From NCBI GenBank assembly GCA_001600355.1, contig BCJU01000001.1, positions 393,178-457,177 of the forward strand: 64,000 bases of DNA, read 5' to 3'. Origin of the DNA: Meira nashicola. Taxonomy: Eukaryota; Basidiomycota; Exobasidiomycetes; Exobasidiales; Brachybasidiaceae. Both the position numbers and the translations under genes were made by a program. The notes beneath the pieces are model-generated. The model ran no database searches, was not told where the DNA came from, and saw only the letters and a list, made by a program, of their open reading frames with translations. Positions 10,001 to 20,207 of the stretch are shown here, piece by piece; the first letter of the stretch is position 1, and every line of letters begins with the position of its first letter.

Positions 10001-12379
10001 ACTTGCTGCTATTGGTGAAGACGTATCTTGTGCTCTCGTAGAACTAACTGCGTGACTAGCAGCTGCCGTTCGTAAGCTGGTATTGGAACTTCTTTTGCTA
10101 CGTGAACTTCGACGACTGGCAATACTTGCAGGTCTTGAATGACGAACGGTTGCAGTATTAGAACTGTATTTGCGTTGCATTGAGGCTGGCTTTGTCATCA
10201 CCAAAGCCGCATCCTTGTTAAATTTGGTAACATTCACCTGCGAAGATGACCTTGCCAAAGAAGAAGAGATCACACTTGTATCAGAAGAAGCAGTCGTAGG
10301 GGCAGCTTTGCGTGTCGGTCGACGTGCCATTTGATACAAACGAGAAGGAGAGGATGGCTGTCTTGTATGCGCTTCAGTGGATGGCTGCTCAGCAACAGAA
10401 GTTGATTCGTATGTGAGATCACTTCCTTTACGTAATTGTAACACAGGTGACAAAGGAGTTTGTGGCGTCGATACAACTGGAGAAGGTGGATCGATACGAT
10501 TGAAAGAAGGTGACCGAATAGATAAAACAGACGCATCTGAACTCTTTCTCGTTCGATTTTTCAATCGCGCCATCAAGCTTAGACTTAATGCTCTTCCACG
10601 TTTTTGCTGAGGCGATGAAGAAGAGGAAGATGGAGGATCAAAGGAGACTGCTGCGGCAGTGCCATGCCCTTTCGGCGTAGCAGGAGGCTCATCCATTTCA
10701 AGAATCTGTTGCTTCGGATTCAACAAATGGAAAGCATCTTCATCAATCTGAAATGTGGGACCAGCACGCAGTTTCTCCACGTGTTGATGTAAAGCACCTG
10801 TGACCGAGCTTAAGTGACTTTGATCACTTGCTCTTTTGGATGCATTCCCATCCGATCCAGAAGTGCTAAATGGCTCCGATAGCCTTGCTTGCGTGCGTGT
10901 AGGCGTTGTAGGCGATGGTCCAAAATCATGATCAGGAACAGGTTTGCGATTGGGACGAGTGGGTGATGTGCTAGGTCTTCTCTCAGACTCAACATCTTTC
11001 TCTTCATGCCAGCCAGCATCTTTAATATTAGTGTTAACCTCTAATTCAGATGACGGTTTGGCTGCCCTTACGATGGTCTGTTCATTATCTCCTACAGGAG
11101 ATATATCTCGAATGTTTAACGAAGATTGGGCATCTACCGTTTCGCTAGAATCAGAGATGCCCAAGCCACGTCTATCTTCCCAATGAGATGTCCATCTTCC
11201 CGCTACTTGACGATAAGGTGACAGATTTCTTGGCTCTCCTGGTGATCGAGCACCCGATCGACTGGAGGCCCAGCTATGACGATGGGGCGATTGTTGAAAA
11301 GCTGGAGGAGAAAGATATCCCGACGCTGATGTTGATGCTTGATTTCGACTGTCGGATGCTTGCCAGTATGCCAACAATGTTTGCTGATTGGCTTTATCAG
11401 TAGCTTTTCTGGCCACACCTGAAGCCGTAGAAGGAGCAATGCTTGGAGCTTCATGGGAAGCAGTAGTCATATCTGACAAGCGCTTGCCGTGTTGTGGTAC
11501 GTCATCGTCTTCTGATGCTTGCAAAGGGTGTAAGTATCCCCTTCGATCAATTTCTTCTGTTCCGCCTGCATTCGCTGTTGCTGCATTTGAAGCTGTTCTA
11601 ATGGTTTCAGCAGAAGATCGTCTACTGTCCATAATCGAATTTGCATCAGCTCCTTCTGTTTCAGGTAATTCAGTAATACTTGGATGACTAGGTTGAGCGC
11701 TTACACGATATTCAGCACGAGGAGATGGATTGGGCGAAGGTGATGCACTTGATCTTGGCGGTGTTTGTCTGAAAGAAGGAGACAGTCGATTGTCATTTGC
11801 AAGACCATTCATATCTACACGGTTCAGATCTCGATTCACATTTGACATTTCTTCGTCACCTTCAATGCTTTGACGTCCGCCAGCTCCAAATATAGAATCT
11901 ACGTGTGCAGATCGAGCTGCATAACCAGTGTCAAGTCGAGTTGGCAAAGTATTCGCACGTAAAGAAGATTCTTGTCGAGGTGACTGTTGTTCGTCAACAC
12001 TTTGTCGAACAGAAGGTGAATTGGTCGGAACGCTTGTCAGAGTGGTGGTCCATTCAGGATAAGCACCTATTCCAGCATCTTTAATGGGAGTGATCTTGGG
12101 TTTATGTAGTTCGACAGGCGAGAAATTTGGTTGTGGTTGTTCGAAAGGATCGATGAGTCTTTGTGAACGAGTAGCAATGGGCGGAAATTTACCTTTGACT
12201 CTACTACGCATTGGTCCGATCAATCCTCGACGACTATTGGCATCGCTTGAAACTGCACGTTGGCTACCGCTGAGCACCTTGCTTGGCGAAGGTGCAGGAC
12301 GCAATACCGGCTGACTGGTGATCCTTCTATCATTTTGAAAATTCGCCGAACCGGGACCGTTTGATTGGGCTTGACCCAT
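7043..12379 (-). CDS. Very long Ser-rich protein of unknown function, candidate N-myristoylated
   Basis: A single uninterrupted frame encodes 1778 residues. I do not recognise a catalytic domain. The N-terminus is MGQAQSNGPG, with Gly2 and Ser6, which fits the consensus for N-myristoyltransferase. Most of the protein is Ser/Pro/Arg-rich and low-complexity, with many RxxS and SP sites that look like kinase targets. A WWNPWSRKNSIAGLL segment near residue 820 and a more ordered stretch around residues 1340-1420 (DALNDDIQREERMLEEN, then an Ala/Glu helix) are the best candidates for conserved patches. The C-terminal ~150 residues are strongly basic (RSRR, EREKDRDRESRRHGK). A plausible reading is a membrane-associated scaffold or signalling protein, but that is inference only. 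Confidence 0.7.
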   Translation of the reverse strand: MGQAQSNGPGSANFQNDRRITSQPVLRPAPSPSKVLSGSQRAVSSDANSRRGLIGPMRSRVKGKFPPIATRSQRLIDPFEQPQPNFSPVELHKPKITPIKDAGIGAYPEWTTTLTSVPTNSPSVRQSVDEQQSPRQESSLRANTLPTRLDTGYAARSAHVDSIFGAGGRQSIEGDEEMSNVNRDLNRVDMNGLANDNRLSPSFRQTPPRSSASPSPNPSPRAEYRVSAQPSHPSITELPETEGADANSIMDSRRSSAETIRTASNAATANAGGTEEIDRRGYLHPLQASEDDDVPQHGKRLSDMTTASHEAPSIAPSTASGVARKATDKANQQTLLAYWQASDSRNQASTSASGYLSPPAFQQSPHRHSWASSRSGARSPGEPRNLSPYRQVAGRWTSHWEDRRGLGISDSSETVDAQSSLNIRDISPVGDNEQTIVRAAKPSSELEVNTNIKDAGWHEEKDVESERRPSTSPTRPNRKPVPDHDFGPSPTTPTRTQARLSEPFSTSGSDGNASKRASDQSHLSSVTGALHQHVEKLRAGPTFQIDEDAFHLLNPKQQILEMDEPPATPKGHGTAAAVSFDPPSSSSSSPQQKRGRALSLSLMARLKNRTRKSSDASVLSIRSPSFNRIDPPSPVVSTPQTPLSPVLQLRKGSDLTYESTSVAEQPSTEAHTRQPSSPSRLYQMARRPTRKAAPTTASSDTSVISSSLARSSSQVNVTKFNKDAALVMTKPASMQRKYSSNTATVRHSRPASIASRRSSRSKRSSNTSLRTAAASHAVSSTRAQDTSSPIAASVSTAVASSGSGPWWNPWSRKNSIAGLLGNSTEKNKNDISEEDQGWIDDPMEDDRGIVSPVAEEFSSMNIAGPEKVQQPWTPAWSNRVAQARRPSETSQSSLEPKGAAAHNLGNQENHSIVQTSSRDSPPLAFIGPNAHQSMTASSSFSSLAPPPAPAPVPPPRKHRRGSRKTDSSSQNASSSSPNSPALNGNEEGTMTRTINKDDRSNSLDDDEEFYTPIEPHRDLDLSSNNRRDSSQTDTIRGPKFYSAGVIDLSQSGLASTDTRESLLSDDLDYAPTVHDKQDAGSRADDLDNSVTSQFYRSSLIDPRRSRGNNYANLSPVREIMTPESRFASDDRSGARSAASTFDALSHHRVNSGASMGMVAIPTHVTTDRLTGTSTPERRPLPAPSVVAEPRADMSSVHRTNSISSSFATSAAGGQTSVGSMQKHAGEGGMSNAAAVAATAATAIARKNTTTKGMGTSPSSDSRLRASSMPSKPRSPLAQSLTSGTGSSSPPPMERHTISPSVAARLSQQSVAATARESWRSSDGPWDGKVVDLSTVVALPAAKGGAKPVQGTVRRQRSRSTPFALQDALNDDIQREERMLEENAPPEAVPFAETAVQASLAALQALEKSEQAQAGDWRARWASERLLGYSNGSYLSVPPERRQRSGDQSLQVPNMDDLSDYSGARSRRRAEPYPRSHALEGSASSIDGGRSGSATAAAARRKARSKRQELNSSAGGYESSIMGGAFTSDSESRPTGSLSRRKKRSKSASSKVPRSRSTKLESYPTATASPSQPRRTLTAAEYDEIVVPAHAKRVEREDAEEARMTMEQQQQSLGAIPTGMVAAGSPSPITPTFPQQSMSPAKMGEASLMTMIDHDGSKHDSSYLRRREATETTNASDKRLPGRTGMEKQADKTTNSRRQRSGSGVSTGKRHGSGQIVREEREKDRDRESRRHGKQATNSSSHSLARSTKTSSRKGYGCDDIVAWQASLRMASLPSVSES

Positions 12380-13735
12380 TTTGACTTTTTGTTATGCAAT
12401 TTGAAGTCAAAGGCTGATGCCGTGAGCACAATTACCAAACATGCTCGACCAATTCACACGCTATGTGTCCAAAGACGTGCGGATGTTTCGGAATGATGCG
12501 ATCGATTGAAGGGATATGATGTAACGAAAACTGCGGTTGACAAGTTTTTCCGACGCGGATGCAAAGCCCAAAAGTGCTGTATGGTGGACAGGGATAGCCG
12601 TTCTGTCCGAAGTTTCTACTGGTCCGGCCGTCTGAAAGAGCGGATGTGACTACGTCTTCCTCTTTGATCACGATCCAGCGTGTAATTCAGCAATTGTAGC
12701 AATCAAGAAAGTTTGAATGAAAGTAAGTGGAGCTCCAGTAAAGGTGGATGTCGGTATGCTCGAAATGTACCTTTAAGGATAAACAAGTCGAAGTAAAGTT
12801 GAACCAGGTAAGAATCGGTCACAACGGATGTATGGTAGGGGCAAATGATAATATGGATGCTTATAGAAGAGAGTTAAATCTTCTTTAACGGACCTTTGAG
12901 AATAGTTCGGAGGAGCATGCTTTCAGCCTGAATTCCCGATACCCCCTTTGGCCGAGCCCAATTAAAAAATAAAAAAAGATGGATGGCTTTGGAAATAAAT
13001 TATGTATCTAAGTTACACACGCACATACATATGTACATGCTCTTATTCACACTTGCCTCTCGCACATCACCATTTTTCTCTCATTTTATCAGGGGATAAA
13101 CAGCCACAGTGTTAGATTTTAATGTATTGTTTGTTTGGATGCATATTATCACTATAAGATGCTTTTTGTTACTCGATGCAACTCTACTATACATGAATGC
13201 GTAATAATCATGGTCACCATACTTTTCCTTCTATACAACGCCTTTGACATATGTATAATGCAGGATAGGAGTACTATTCAACTAAAAAAAAGTCTGTGCA
13301 TTTCTTTTTTTTAAATCATTGTTCTTGCATCTCGGACTATTAAAAATTGATTATATATGTACGCCTTTTACCAAACAAATCGCGCTAAGAGATATGAGAC
13401 AGGTCGTGTGCCTGAAAAAAGAAGCATAATCGTATAATCGTTATCGTTGGCAAAAGGACTCTTTTTTTATCTTATTTTTAATATATGTAAAAACAAATCC
13501 CGCATCAACTTCTAAATGAAAATGGAAGGTCTAGCTGCAAGTGTGCATACAATGCCGAATTGGTTGATTTTTTTAGTAGTGTTTGTGCAGCCCCCCTAAT
13601 ATACGTACAATTGAACAATCCAAAATAAAATTCAATAAACTTTGTGCGTAAATGAGGCTATTAGATCTAAACTATACGTTTTGTCAGGTAATTTCTGCAG
13701 GGAAACTTTTTTGTGGGTGGTTGATCTAATTCTCT

Positions 13736-13769
13736 ACTCCTTCTCCTCCTTCTCCTCCTTCTCCTCCTT
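13736..13769. repeat. CTCCTT pyrimidine microsatellite
   Basis: About four tandem copies of a CTCCTT-type hexamer lie in the intergenic region upstream of the universal stress gene. The tract is strand-asymmetric (all pyrimidine on plus). Confidence 0.8.
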
Positions 13770-14910
13770 GTCATCATTATTATAATTCACCAACTAAGCT
13801 TAAATAACAGATGAAAGACGTTTCTCAGGCTACTATTGAATTTAAAACATAGAAATAAAGTGGTATCACTTACACTTTTTACTAAAATGGAAAGAAAAAG
13901 GTTAAAAAAGCACTGAATTTGATAAAAAGGGCATGCTTCTTAGCGTCTTATACGGAGCCGCATGCGTACACGATATGCATCTAAGTATGCATCCTCACTC
14001 GATTTGCAGATGATCAACTCCTATTCCAAGACCTTTTGAGGTATATGTGTGTATGTACATACAGTCACAAATAATGCAAAGGACTCCGAATAATGACCTC
14101 ATTTCCGATAAGATGATTACAAGGTCAAATCATGCTTATATAAGCACGACTTAACATCACGCTCAGCGTATCGTTCAAGTGTGGAATTACAGTCAGTCCA
14201 TTTGTCGATGATGGCCTTGTATCTGATTACATCAGACACCCTCCAGATAATCAATTTAACTGAATCAGACTAGATCCGGGGTCAGCATATTCAACCTTGC
14301 ATCCAGTAAAAATATCTCCGATAGTTCAATCAAATTCTTGTTTGTGGTCTAATCTCTCAAGCTAAGAAGAGACAAAGTAGTGGTGGCTTGGGAACGTAGT
14401 TGCACAAAATAAAACAATGAGCACCTATTTTCAAGCTCAGCCCGTTTTTGCGGACAGAATTCTCCTTAATATTTATTGTACGCATAAAGTCGCCGTAAAT
14501 GCCGTACGTACGGGCGACACGTAGTGGAGACACTGGCCACATGCACAACTTTAAACGCGAAAAAGTTTTAAAAAAACGAATCACGAAACTTCGTCTGCCT
14601 TCGTTCCAAACTTTTTCGCGTTCATTAAAAAAACGGCCGTGTTAAAAGGGAATAATTCCATTGTATACAAACTTATGTGTTTCGTAAAAATTTGCCGGTA
14701 TTTTTTTACGCAAGCACTACAGACCAAATGTACGGATGGGTGGAGTAAGGGATTTCGTGCCAGACACACATTTATCCGATATGTAGAGGAAACTGTTAAG
14801 TGTTGGGTTATGTATTGTTGTTGCAGGTACATGTGAGTTTTAAAACTTTATTATTGAGTGTCAAACCAAAAGTTTCAAAACTTACACTACTAGATAGGCG
14901 TAACAAAGTG

Positions 14911-14917
14911 TATAAAA
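14911..14917 (+). promoter_or_regulatory. TATA box of the universal stress protein gene
   Basis: TATAAAA lies 71 bp upstream of the ATG at 14982, with a pyrimidine-rich stretch (CATCATTTCTTACC) between them that could hold the transcription start. The position fits a strong, TATA-driven fungal promoter. Confidence 0.6.
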
Positions 14918-14981
14918 CCAATACCCCGGTACATCATTTCTTACCTTGCATCCACCACAATCACAAACACACGCATACAAT

Positions 14982-15647
14982 ATGGCATCTGAACAACCAG
15001 CTCAAACTCCTCCATCCCCAACTCAAAAAGCTAAAGGTTTCTTTGGTTTGGGTAAAAAGGATGGTAGTAAGACACCAACACACAATGTTGCACAAACTCC
15101 ATTATTGGAATCAGGTAACCCTTTAGACAAAGCACACGTTCCAACAGAAGCACGTAATCAAGAAATCGTTGGTCAACAAGGCGTTCATGTAGAAGATGGT
15201 CAATCAAAAATCCTTCTCGCTTTAGATGGAACTGAAGCAGGTGATAAAGCATTCCAATACATTTTAAATTCAAAAGTTTTATCAAATTCAGCACACATCT
15301 TTGTTGCAACCGTTTTACCAGCTCAAGTTTTAAGCGGTCCTTGGGTCGCAGGACCACTTTCTATCGATACTAAAAAACAAAATGAATTATTGAAACAATT
15401 ACGTGCTCAAGCTTTACAAAAGTTACAACCTTATCGTGAACAATTAAAAGCAAACGGATATCAATGCACTTTGCACGTCTTGCACGGTGATGCTCGTCAA
15501 TCTTTAATTCGTGTTGCTCAATACCATAATGTCAATTTGGTAGTCGCAGGTAAACGTCAACGTAAAGGTCTATTGCAATCAGGTGGTGGTGCAACGAGCA
15601 ATCATTTGGTTCATCATGCACCTTGCCCAGTCTTGATCATCAAATAA
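14982..15647 (+). CDS. Universal stress protein (UspA-fold) family protein
   Basis: A 221-residue protein. The first ~80 residues are a Pro/Gln/Thr-rich leader. A single USP domain then starts at KILLALDGTEAG and ends at PCPVLIIK. The C-terminal part has the ATP-binding-type pattern VVAGKRQRKG...GGGATSNHLVHHAPCPVLI (G-x2-R, later Gly-rich loop, then Ser/Asn), so nucleotide binding is likely. USP proteins are stress-induced nucleotide-binding regulators whose fungal role is poorly defined. I use the ATG at 14982 (context ACAATATGG) rather than the in-frame ATG at 14946, because the TATA box sits only ~30 bp before 14946. Codon choice is more restricted (CGT for Arg, GGT for Gly) than in the neighbouring regulatory genes, which suggests strong expression. 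Confidence 0.9.
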   Translation: MASEQPAQTPPSPTQKAKGFFGLGKKDGSKTPTHNVAQTPLLESGNPLDKAHVPTEARNQEIVGQQGVHVEDGQSKILLALDGTEAGDKAFQYILNSKVLSNSAHIFVATVLPAQVLSGPWVAGPLSIDTKKQNELLKQLRAQALQKLQPYREQLKANGYQCTLHVLHGDARQSLIRVAQYHNVNLVVAGKRQRKGLLQSGGGATSNHLVHHAPCPVLIIK

Positions 15648-15884
15648 GCATTATACCAGCACTTTCTATATCCATAGCCGTTTTTCACCTCTCTCAAATA
15701 AAGTAAAAATAGTTCTTTTCTACTTCGCTCTACAAGCTCTTGCTTCATTCTGTTATCATTATCTTGTACACTCGATCCAACTGAATAATAAACATATTTC
15801 TGTCACATCTCAACCTTTCACGCAAGCATATAGAAAAAAAGGTTTATTCTCGACTATCAAAGTTACAGAAATGCAGGAAAAAGT

Positions 15885-18800
15885 TCATCTGCCACCTTTG
15901 GTCTTGCCGACAGAAACGGGATCATATTTATCTTTATGGATCCACGATAATCCGACGGTATCATATCCTTGTGCTTCTGCCATTCGATAATACATAGCAG
16001 CTTTCTTTAAATCTTTCTTACATCCTTTTCCCGCTGCTAATAAAGCACCCGCTTCTGCTTGTGCGTCCGAATCGCCCAATTTTGCCGCTAATTCAAAGTA
16101 TTCCAACGCCATCTGTCTATCCTGTTTGACACCCCAACCATAACAGAAACATTTTCCGAGTTCATAAACAGAAAGTTTTAATTCTGATCTAATAGCCTTT
16201 AGTTCAGCTTCATTTCTTGTTTTGCCGTTGCTTGTGGCCATCAGATCACCTGCTTTAGAAGCAGCTCTACTGATCCATTCAAATCCACGCTTTTGATCTT
16301 TACGTACTCCCCAACCTTCACGTAAAGCCATTCCCCACATACACATTCCAACTACACATCCACCTTCAATCTTTGCACTTCGTTCAAAGTAAAATGCACT
16401 TCTACTTAAATCTCCTGATTCATGATGTGTGATTCCCAAGGTGAGGAACTTTTCTGCTTCACTTTGAGCTGATTGATTAGGAGCGCTTGTTCTTTTACCC
16501 GCAACAGCAGTGGAATTCGTAGTAGAGAGTGAACCCTTTCCGGCGCTATTCAGTGTACCTGTTGTGGACAAATTTGTTGAACGCATAGAAGGCGACATTG
16601 TAGCGCCCATTCCATTGACGGTGTTCATAGAAGGTGAATGTACTGGACTGTTCTTCGCCCATGGAGCTGGCGAAAGATTGGGTGTAGCATAATTTGATCG
16701 TGGGCTTTGCATTTGATTGACAGGTGGAAGTCCTTGCTCCTCCGGCAAAGTATTACTTCTGCGAGGAGGAGGTGGACCTCGAACGAATGGATCGCCTTTT
16801 TCTGCTGTAGGACTAGGATGACTGATGTTACGTTTCAACAGATTAGATCCTCCAATTGAAACGCCATTTTGACCTTGAGGGGCATATAATGATTGTTGTT
16901 GAGCTGCAGGATGACGGTGCTGGTCATACATACCTTGTGATTGTTGTCCACGAATAGTGGAAGTGCTTGTACGTTTATTCTGTCCAAGAAATTCTTCCTG
17001 CTCCATTTGTGATCTCCTCCTTCTCTGTTCATCCAAAATTGCTGTATCCACTGAGCCAATAGTGCTTGTACTACCACGTCTCGATTCCCATTCATCTCGA
17101 CTTCCTCCTGCTACACTACTGCCATCCAAACGTAAAGTTTCTACATCCAAATCGGATACCATAGATTCTCTACCGTCATGATCGGCAATTGCTTTTTGTC
17201 TCGCCTTACCAAATGTTTCTGGAGGAGCGTAAAAGGAATGTTGATTTGGATCGCCATAACCTGCGTATGGCTTGCTATCAGGATGGGTTTTTAGCTCCAT
17301 AGCTGCTGGATTGGAATGATCAACCTGGGTAAGCAGAGCAGATGGACTTAGGGGTTTTCCTGGTGATTGCTTGTTATTCATTTGCGATGATAATTGTGTT
17401 TCACGAGGTGGTGATGCATATTCTACTATTGCACTTTGACCGACTGCCATTTGTCCAACAGCAGGAGAAGCTCGTAAAGTATCACTTCTGTTTAAACGAG
17501 CATGATTGGCTGCAGAACTACCTCTTTCGCTCGTAGCAGGTGTAGGAGGCCAAATTTTGACATGTTGATTATTATTGTAAGAAGATGTCGCATGTGTGTC
17601 TTGCAGAGTACTGACAGTTGCATTACTCTCATTCCGTTTATGAGCTGAATGTTCATTCTCTGCTACCTCACCAATCTCACCTGCAACACTCATTATTGTA
17701 TCCCTTCTGCCCAAATCTGATTGTGGCATAGCACGAAGGCCGTGTTGATGGATTGATTGATTTTGCGATGGGCTGTGTCTAGATCTGCTTTGATCTTGAA
17801 GGGTAGGTTTGTGCGTCGAAGTGAGATTAACGGTATGCATCGCATTGGTGACATCCTGTACGCGCGGTAAGGCCATGTTCTGAACATGGGAAGTATTCAA
17901 TACTTGTCTTTGATCTACCGTACCTTTATCTACCGATTCTGTACCACTTCCGTTCATAGCAGCTCGAGCGCCTTGCAAATTACCAAGCTCACCAAGGGCA
18001 CCCAAACCAGTTTGAGCACCTTTAGATTCAATGTCAAAACTAGACATATCTCTCGTTCGCATTGCTTGTAAATCCATTTCGTCCTCCTCTTCATCTTCTC
18101 CATCATCACTTCCTGCCCATGCCTGTGCCCAACGCCCACCTTCACCGAATTCACTACTTCGGACGGTATCCATAGAAGGACGCCTTCGCAACGCCAAACC
18201 ACGAACTTCTCTGGCAATCCGATCTGCATCATTTGCAAAACCGTCCATACTGGATTGAGAATCATCGTCCATCGAATTATTACCGCTACCGCCTCCGCCT
18301 CCGCCAAAGTTGTTGAGCAACATCATACTCGAACGATCTTCTGAACCTGTAATACTATTAAATGAGATATTTGACGCTATACTATCTCTAAATGCATTAG
18401 AAAGGGGTGCATTTAATGATTTTGTCGATTGCTCAGGATAGGAAGGATTATTTGTGAAAGATTGTTGTTGACTTAATCGAGCAGCTCTTTGATTTTGAAC
18501 TTGATCGCTGATCGAGTAACGGGATTGCTCTTTCTCCTTTGATGCAGTTTTGACGTATTGAGAACCGCTTGCAGATGAAGGCGTGAAATTTGAGTTGGTC
18601 CGTGTATCGGAACGTGAAATTGTGGCGGTACCGCTATACTCCTGACGAGGCTCATTTGTTCGCGTATGTGGGTATGCTTGACGTTGTTGCTCTTCATTAT
18701 AATTGCCTCCTATTCTTCTTTCATGTTGATTTGTAGGGTATTCTTGCATTCCACGATTGTTGCTGAGATGCTGATGCTGATTAGGAAAGTGAGAAGGGGA

Positions 18801-19076
18801 GGTAGATGAAGATGCTATCTGTTGTCGATGCCAAGATATATCGTCTCTACCTTTTCCGTCACGAGAAACGGCGCCGTTTACATATGATCCCGCTTGTGTC
18901 GGTTGCTGTGGTCGTTGAATAGATGAATTTCTCGTCAAAGTGACAGCACGTTGAAGTAATTGAACGCGAGAAGAAGGTCCTGCTTGTGCTTCATTGATCA
19001 CTTTATCCAAAGGTGAAGAAAATGCAGGTGGTTGAATATGATATGGTGAAGGCTGAAAGCCAGAAGAAGGAACCAT
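15885..19076 (-). CDS. Sel1-repeat protein, Nif1/Dsf2-like cell-cycle or morphogenesis regulator
   Basis: A 1063-residue single-exon protein. Residues 1-~870 are Ser/Gln/Asn-rich and probably disordered, with an acidic patch (SDDGEDEEEDEMDL) near residue 325. The last ~190 residues carry Sel1/TPR-like repeats: ESGDLSRSAFYFERSAKIEG, WGMALREGWGVRKDQKRG, LGKCFCYGWGVKQDRQMA and AGALLAAGKGCKKDLKKA. It ends with YYRMAEAQG and SWIHKDKYDP. That closing segment is what I associate with the fungal Nif1/Dsf2 group (Nif1 restrains the Nim1/Cdr1 mitotic kinase in fission yeast). Chitin synthase activators of the Skt5/Chs4 type also have Sel1 repeats, but they carry more of them and usually a CaaX end, which is absent here (KTKGGR). 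The gene sits just downstream of the chitin synthase gene on the same strand. Confidence 0.75.
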   Translation of the reverse strand: MVPSSGFQPSPYHIQPPAFSSPLDKVINEAQAGPSSRVQLLQRAVTLTRNSSIQRPQQPTQAGSYVNGAVSRDGKGRDDISWHRQQIASSSTSPSHFPNQHQHLSNNRGMQEYPTNQHERRIGGNYNEEQQRQAYPHTRTNEPRQEYSGTATISRSDTRTNSNFTPSSASGSQYVKTASKEKEQSRYSISDQVQNQRAARLSQQQSFTNNPSYPEQSTKSLNAPLSNAFRDSIASNISFNSITGSEDRSSMMLLNNFGGGGGGSGNNSMDDDSQSSMDGFANDADRIAREVRGLALRRRPSMDTVRSSEFGEGGRWAQAWAGSDDGEDEEEDEMDLQAMRTRDMSSFDIESKGAQTGLGALGELGNLQGARAAMNGSGTESVDKGTVDQRQVLNTSHVQNMALPRVQDVTNAMHTVNLTSTHKPTLQDQSRSRHSPSQNQSIHQHGLRAMPQSDLGRRDTIMSVAGEIGEVAENEHSAHKRNESNATVSTLQDTHATSSYNNNQHVKIWPPTPATSERGSSAANHARLNRSDTLRASPAVGQMAVGQSAIVEYASPPRETQLSSQMNNKQSPGKPLSPSALLTQVDHSNPAAMELKTHPDSKPYAGYGDPNQHSFYAPPETFGKARQKAIADHDGRESMVSDLDVETLRLDGSSVAGGSRDEWESRRGSTSTIGSVDTAILDEQRRRRSQMEQEEFLGQNKRTSTSTIRGQQSQGMYDQHRHPAAQQQSLYAPQGQNGVSIGGSNLLKRNISHPSPTAEKGDPFVRGPPPPRRSNTLPEEQGLPPVNQMQSPRSNYATPNLSPAPWAKNSPVHSPSMNTVNGMGATMSPSMRSTNLSTTGTLNSAGKGSLSTTNSTAVAGKRTSAPNQSAQSEAEKFLTLGITHHESGDLSRSAFYFERSAKIEGGCVVGMCMWGMALREGWGVRKDQKRGFEWISRAASKAGDLMATSNGKTRNEAELKAIRSELKLSVYELGKCFCYGWGVKQDRQMALEYFELAAKLGDSDAQAEAGALLAAGKGCKKDLKKAAMYYRMAEAQGYDTVGLSWIHKDKYDPVSVGKTKGGR

Positions 19077-20207
19077 TATGAATAGATTGTTCTTGTCATA
19101 CTTTTTTTGTTATAAGTTGGGTATCTATAACAGTTTGATTCGTTTATGATGATCCGAATCAAATTCTTATGATGGAGGTAGGGTAATAGTGAAAATGGTA
19201 GAGAAGCAGGCTTTACACCGTACATGCACATCTGCTTACATAGACTATATCGGATCGACAAAAAGGGAGACAAAAAAATACCTGACCGCTTCTCCAAAAA
19301 AAAAGTGCGCAAACGCTAAACTATTATTTGTTTTTATCGGGAACGGAAAGGCGCGTTTTAAGGTTTACGTGTAAATACAAAATACACACACAGGCTGTAG
19401 ACTACATATGTAGCCATAAAGAGTTGATTTTTAAAGTGTTTCTGCATAGAAAAAGTGTCAATGGAAACCAATTTCCATGTAAAGGACACAGTCAATATGC
19501 GGATCAGCGCTGCGTTGCTATTGTACGAATAATCAAAAGCCAAGACGAACAGGAATAGAAACAGTATTTGAGTCAATTGGATCCGCCGATACATCTCATT
19601 ATTTTTGACTACCAAGCCAATCGGAGGCATGTAATGAAATTAACAGTAAAAATCTATGTACATACAAGTTCCCCATCATCCGTTGATTGCTCTTTCGCTT
19701 TTGGCTTGCTTTCCTCCCCTTTCTCTTCTTGTTTGCAGATTCATGTCCCTTTAACCTAAATATAGACTTCTTTTACACGCGTAATATTCTAGTCTCTAGT
19801 CTACATACGTTCAGTACTGGAACACTCAAGGGTCGCAAATAGTCTACACTACGCGTAAATCTCTATAACACACAAAGCTTAGCGTATCTTTTTTTTCTCG
19901 TCTAGTCTTCTCGCTATTAGTCGATTGGAATGCTAATGCGTCATGTATGTACTGCTATGCAAGCAACCTTTCTTTCCCCTTTCTTTTTCGGTTGCGAATG
20001 CAAGTGATGATTTTTTCATGCATCCTTATTTATTGTCCTTGGCAATCCATTTCATGAACGCGTGCCTTGCCTGGTATACTATGCAAAATCATTCTACGTA
20101 TAAGATACGAATCAATTGTCCAAAGGTAAGAGTGATTATAGGTACAAATATGTGAAGAGATTTTACTGTGAATGAAAAAGAAAGAGTGTATTTGTATGCG
20201 AACATGA
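19077..20207. other. Intergenic region between the chitin synthase and Sel1 genes
   Basis: This 1.13-kb gap contains the 3' end of the chitin synthase gene and the promoter of the Sel1-repeat gene. It has two ACGCGT hexamers (near 19777 and 19849) in addition to one near 20058, and a TATGTACATA palindrome at 19655-19664. The short frames present have no family resemblance. Confidence 0.5.

Larger units (their letters stand above)
12380..14981. other. Long intergenic region between two divergent genes
   Basis: This 2.6-kb AT-rich stretch separates the Ser-rich giant gene (minus) and the universal stress gene (plus). It contains poly-T/poly-A tracts, a CTCCTT-type pyrimidine repeat at 13736-13769, a TATGTACATA palindrome at 14052-14061, and a palindromic TTATATAA near 14136. 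The small frames present have no recognisable family or codon bias. I found no tRNA A/B-box pair. Untranslated leaders of both genes must lie at the two ends. Confidence 0.5.

Noticed and set aside
12432..12671. A 79-residue minus-strand frame as a possible upstream exon of the Ser-rich giant gene
   Set aside because: The giant gene already starts at a good ATG with a myristoylation signal, and no splice pair joins the two in frame.
14201..14275. Box C/D snoRNA-like pattern (GATGATGG then CTGA boxes)
   Set aside because: The C box is imperfect and the flanks cannot form the terminal stem; such short motifs occur by chance in AT-rich DNA.
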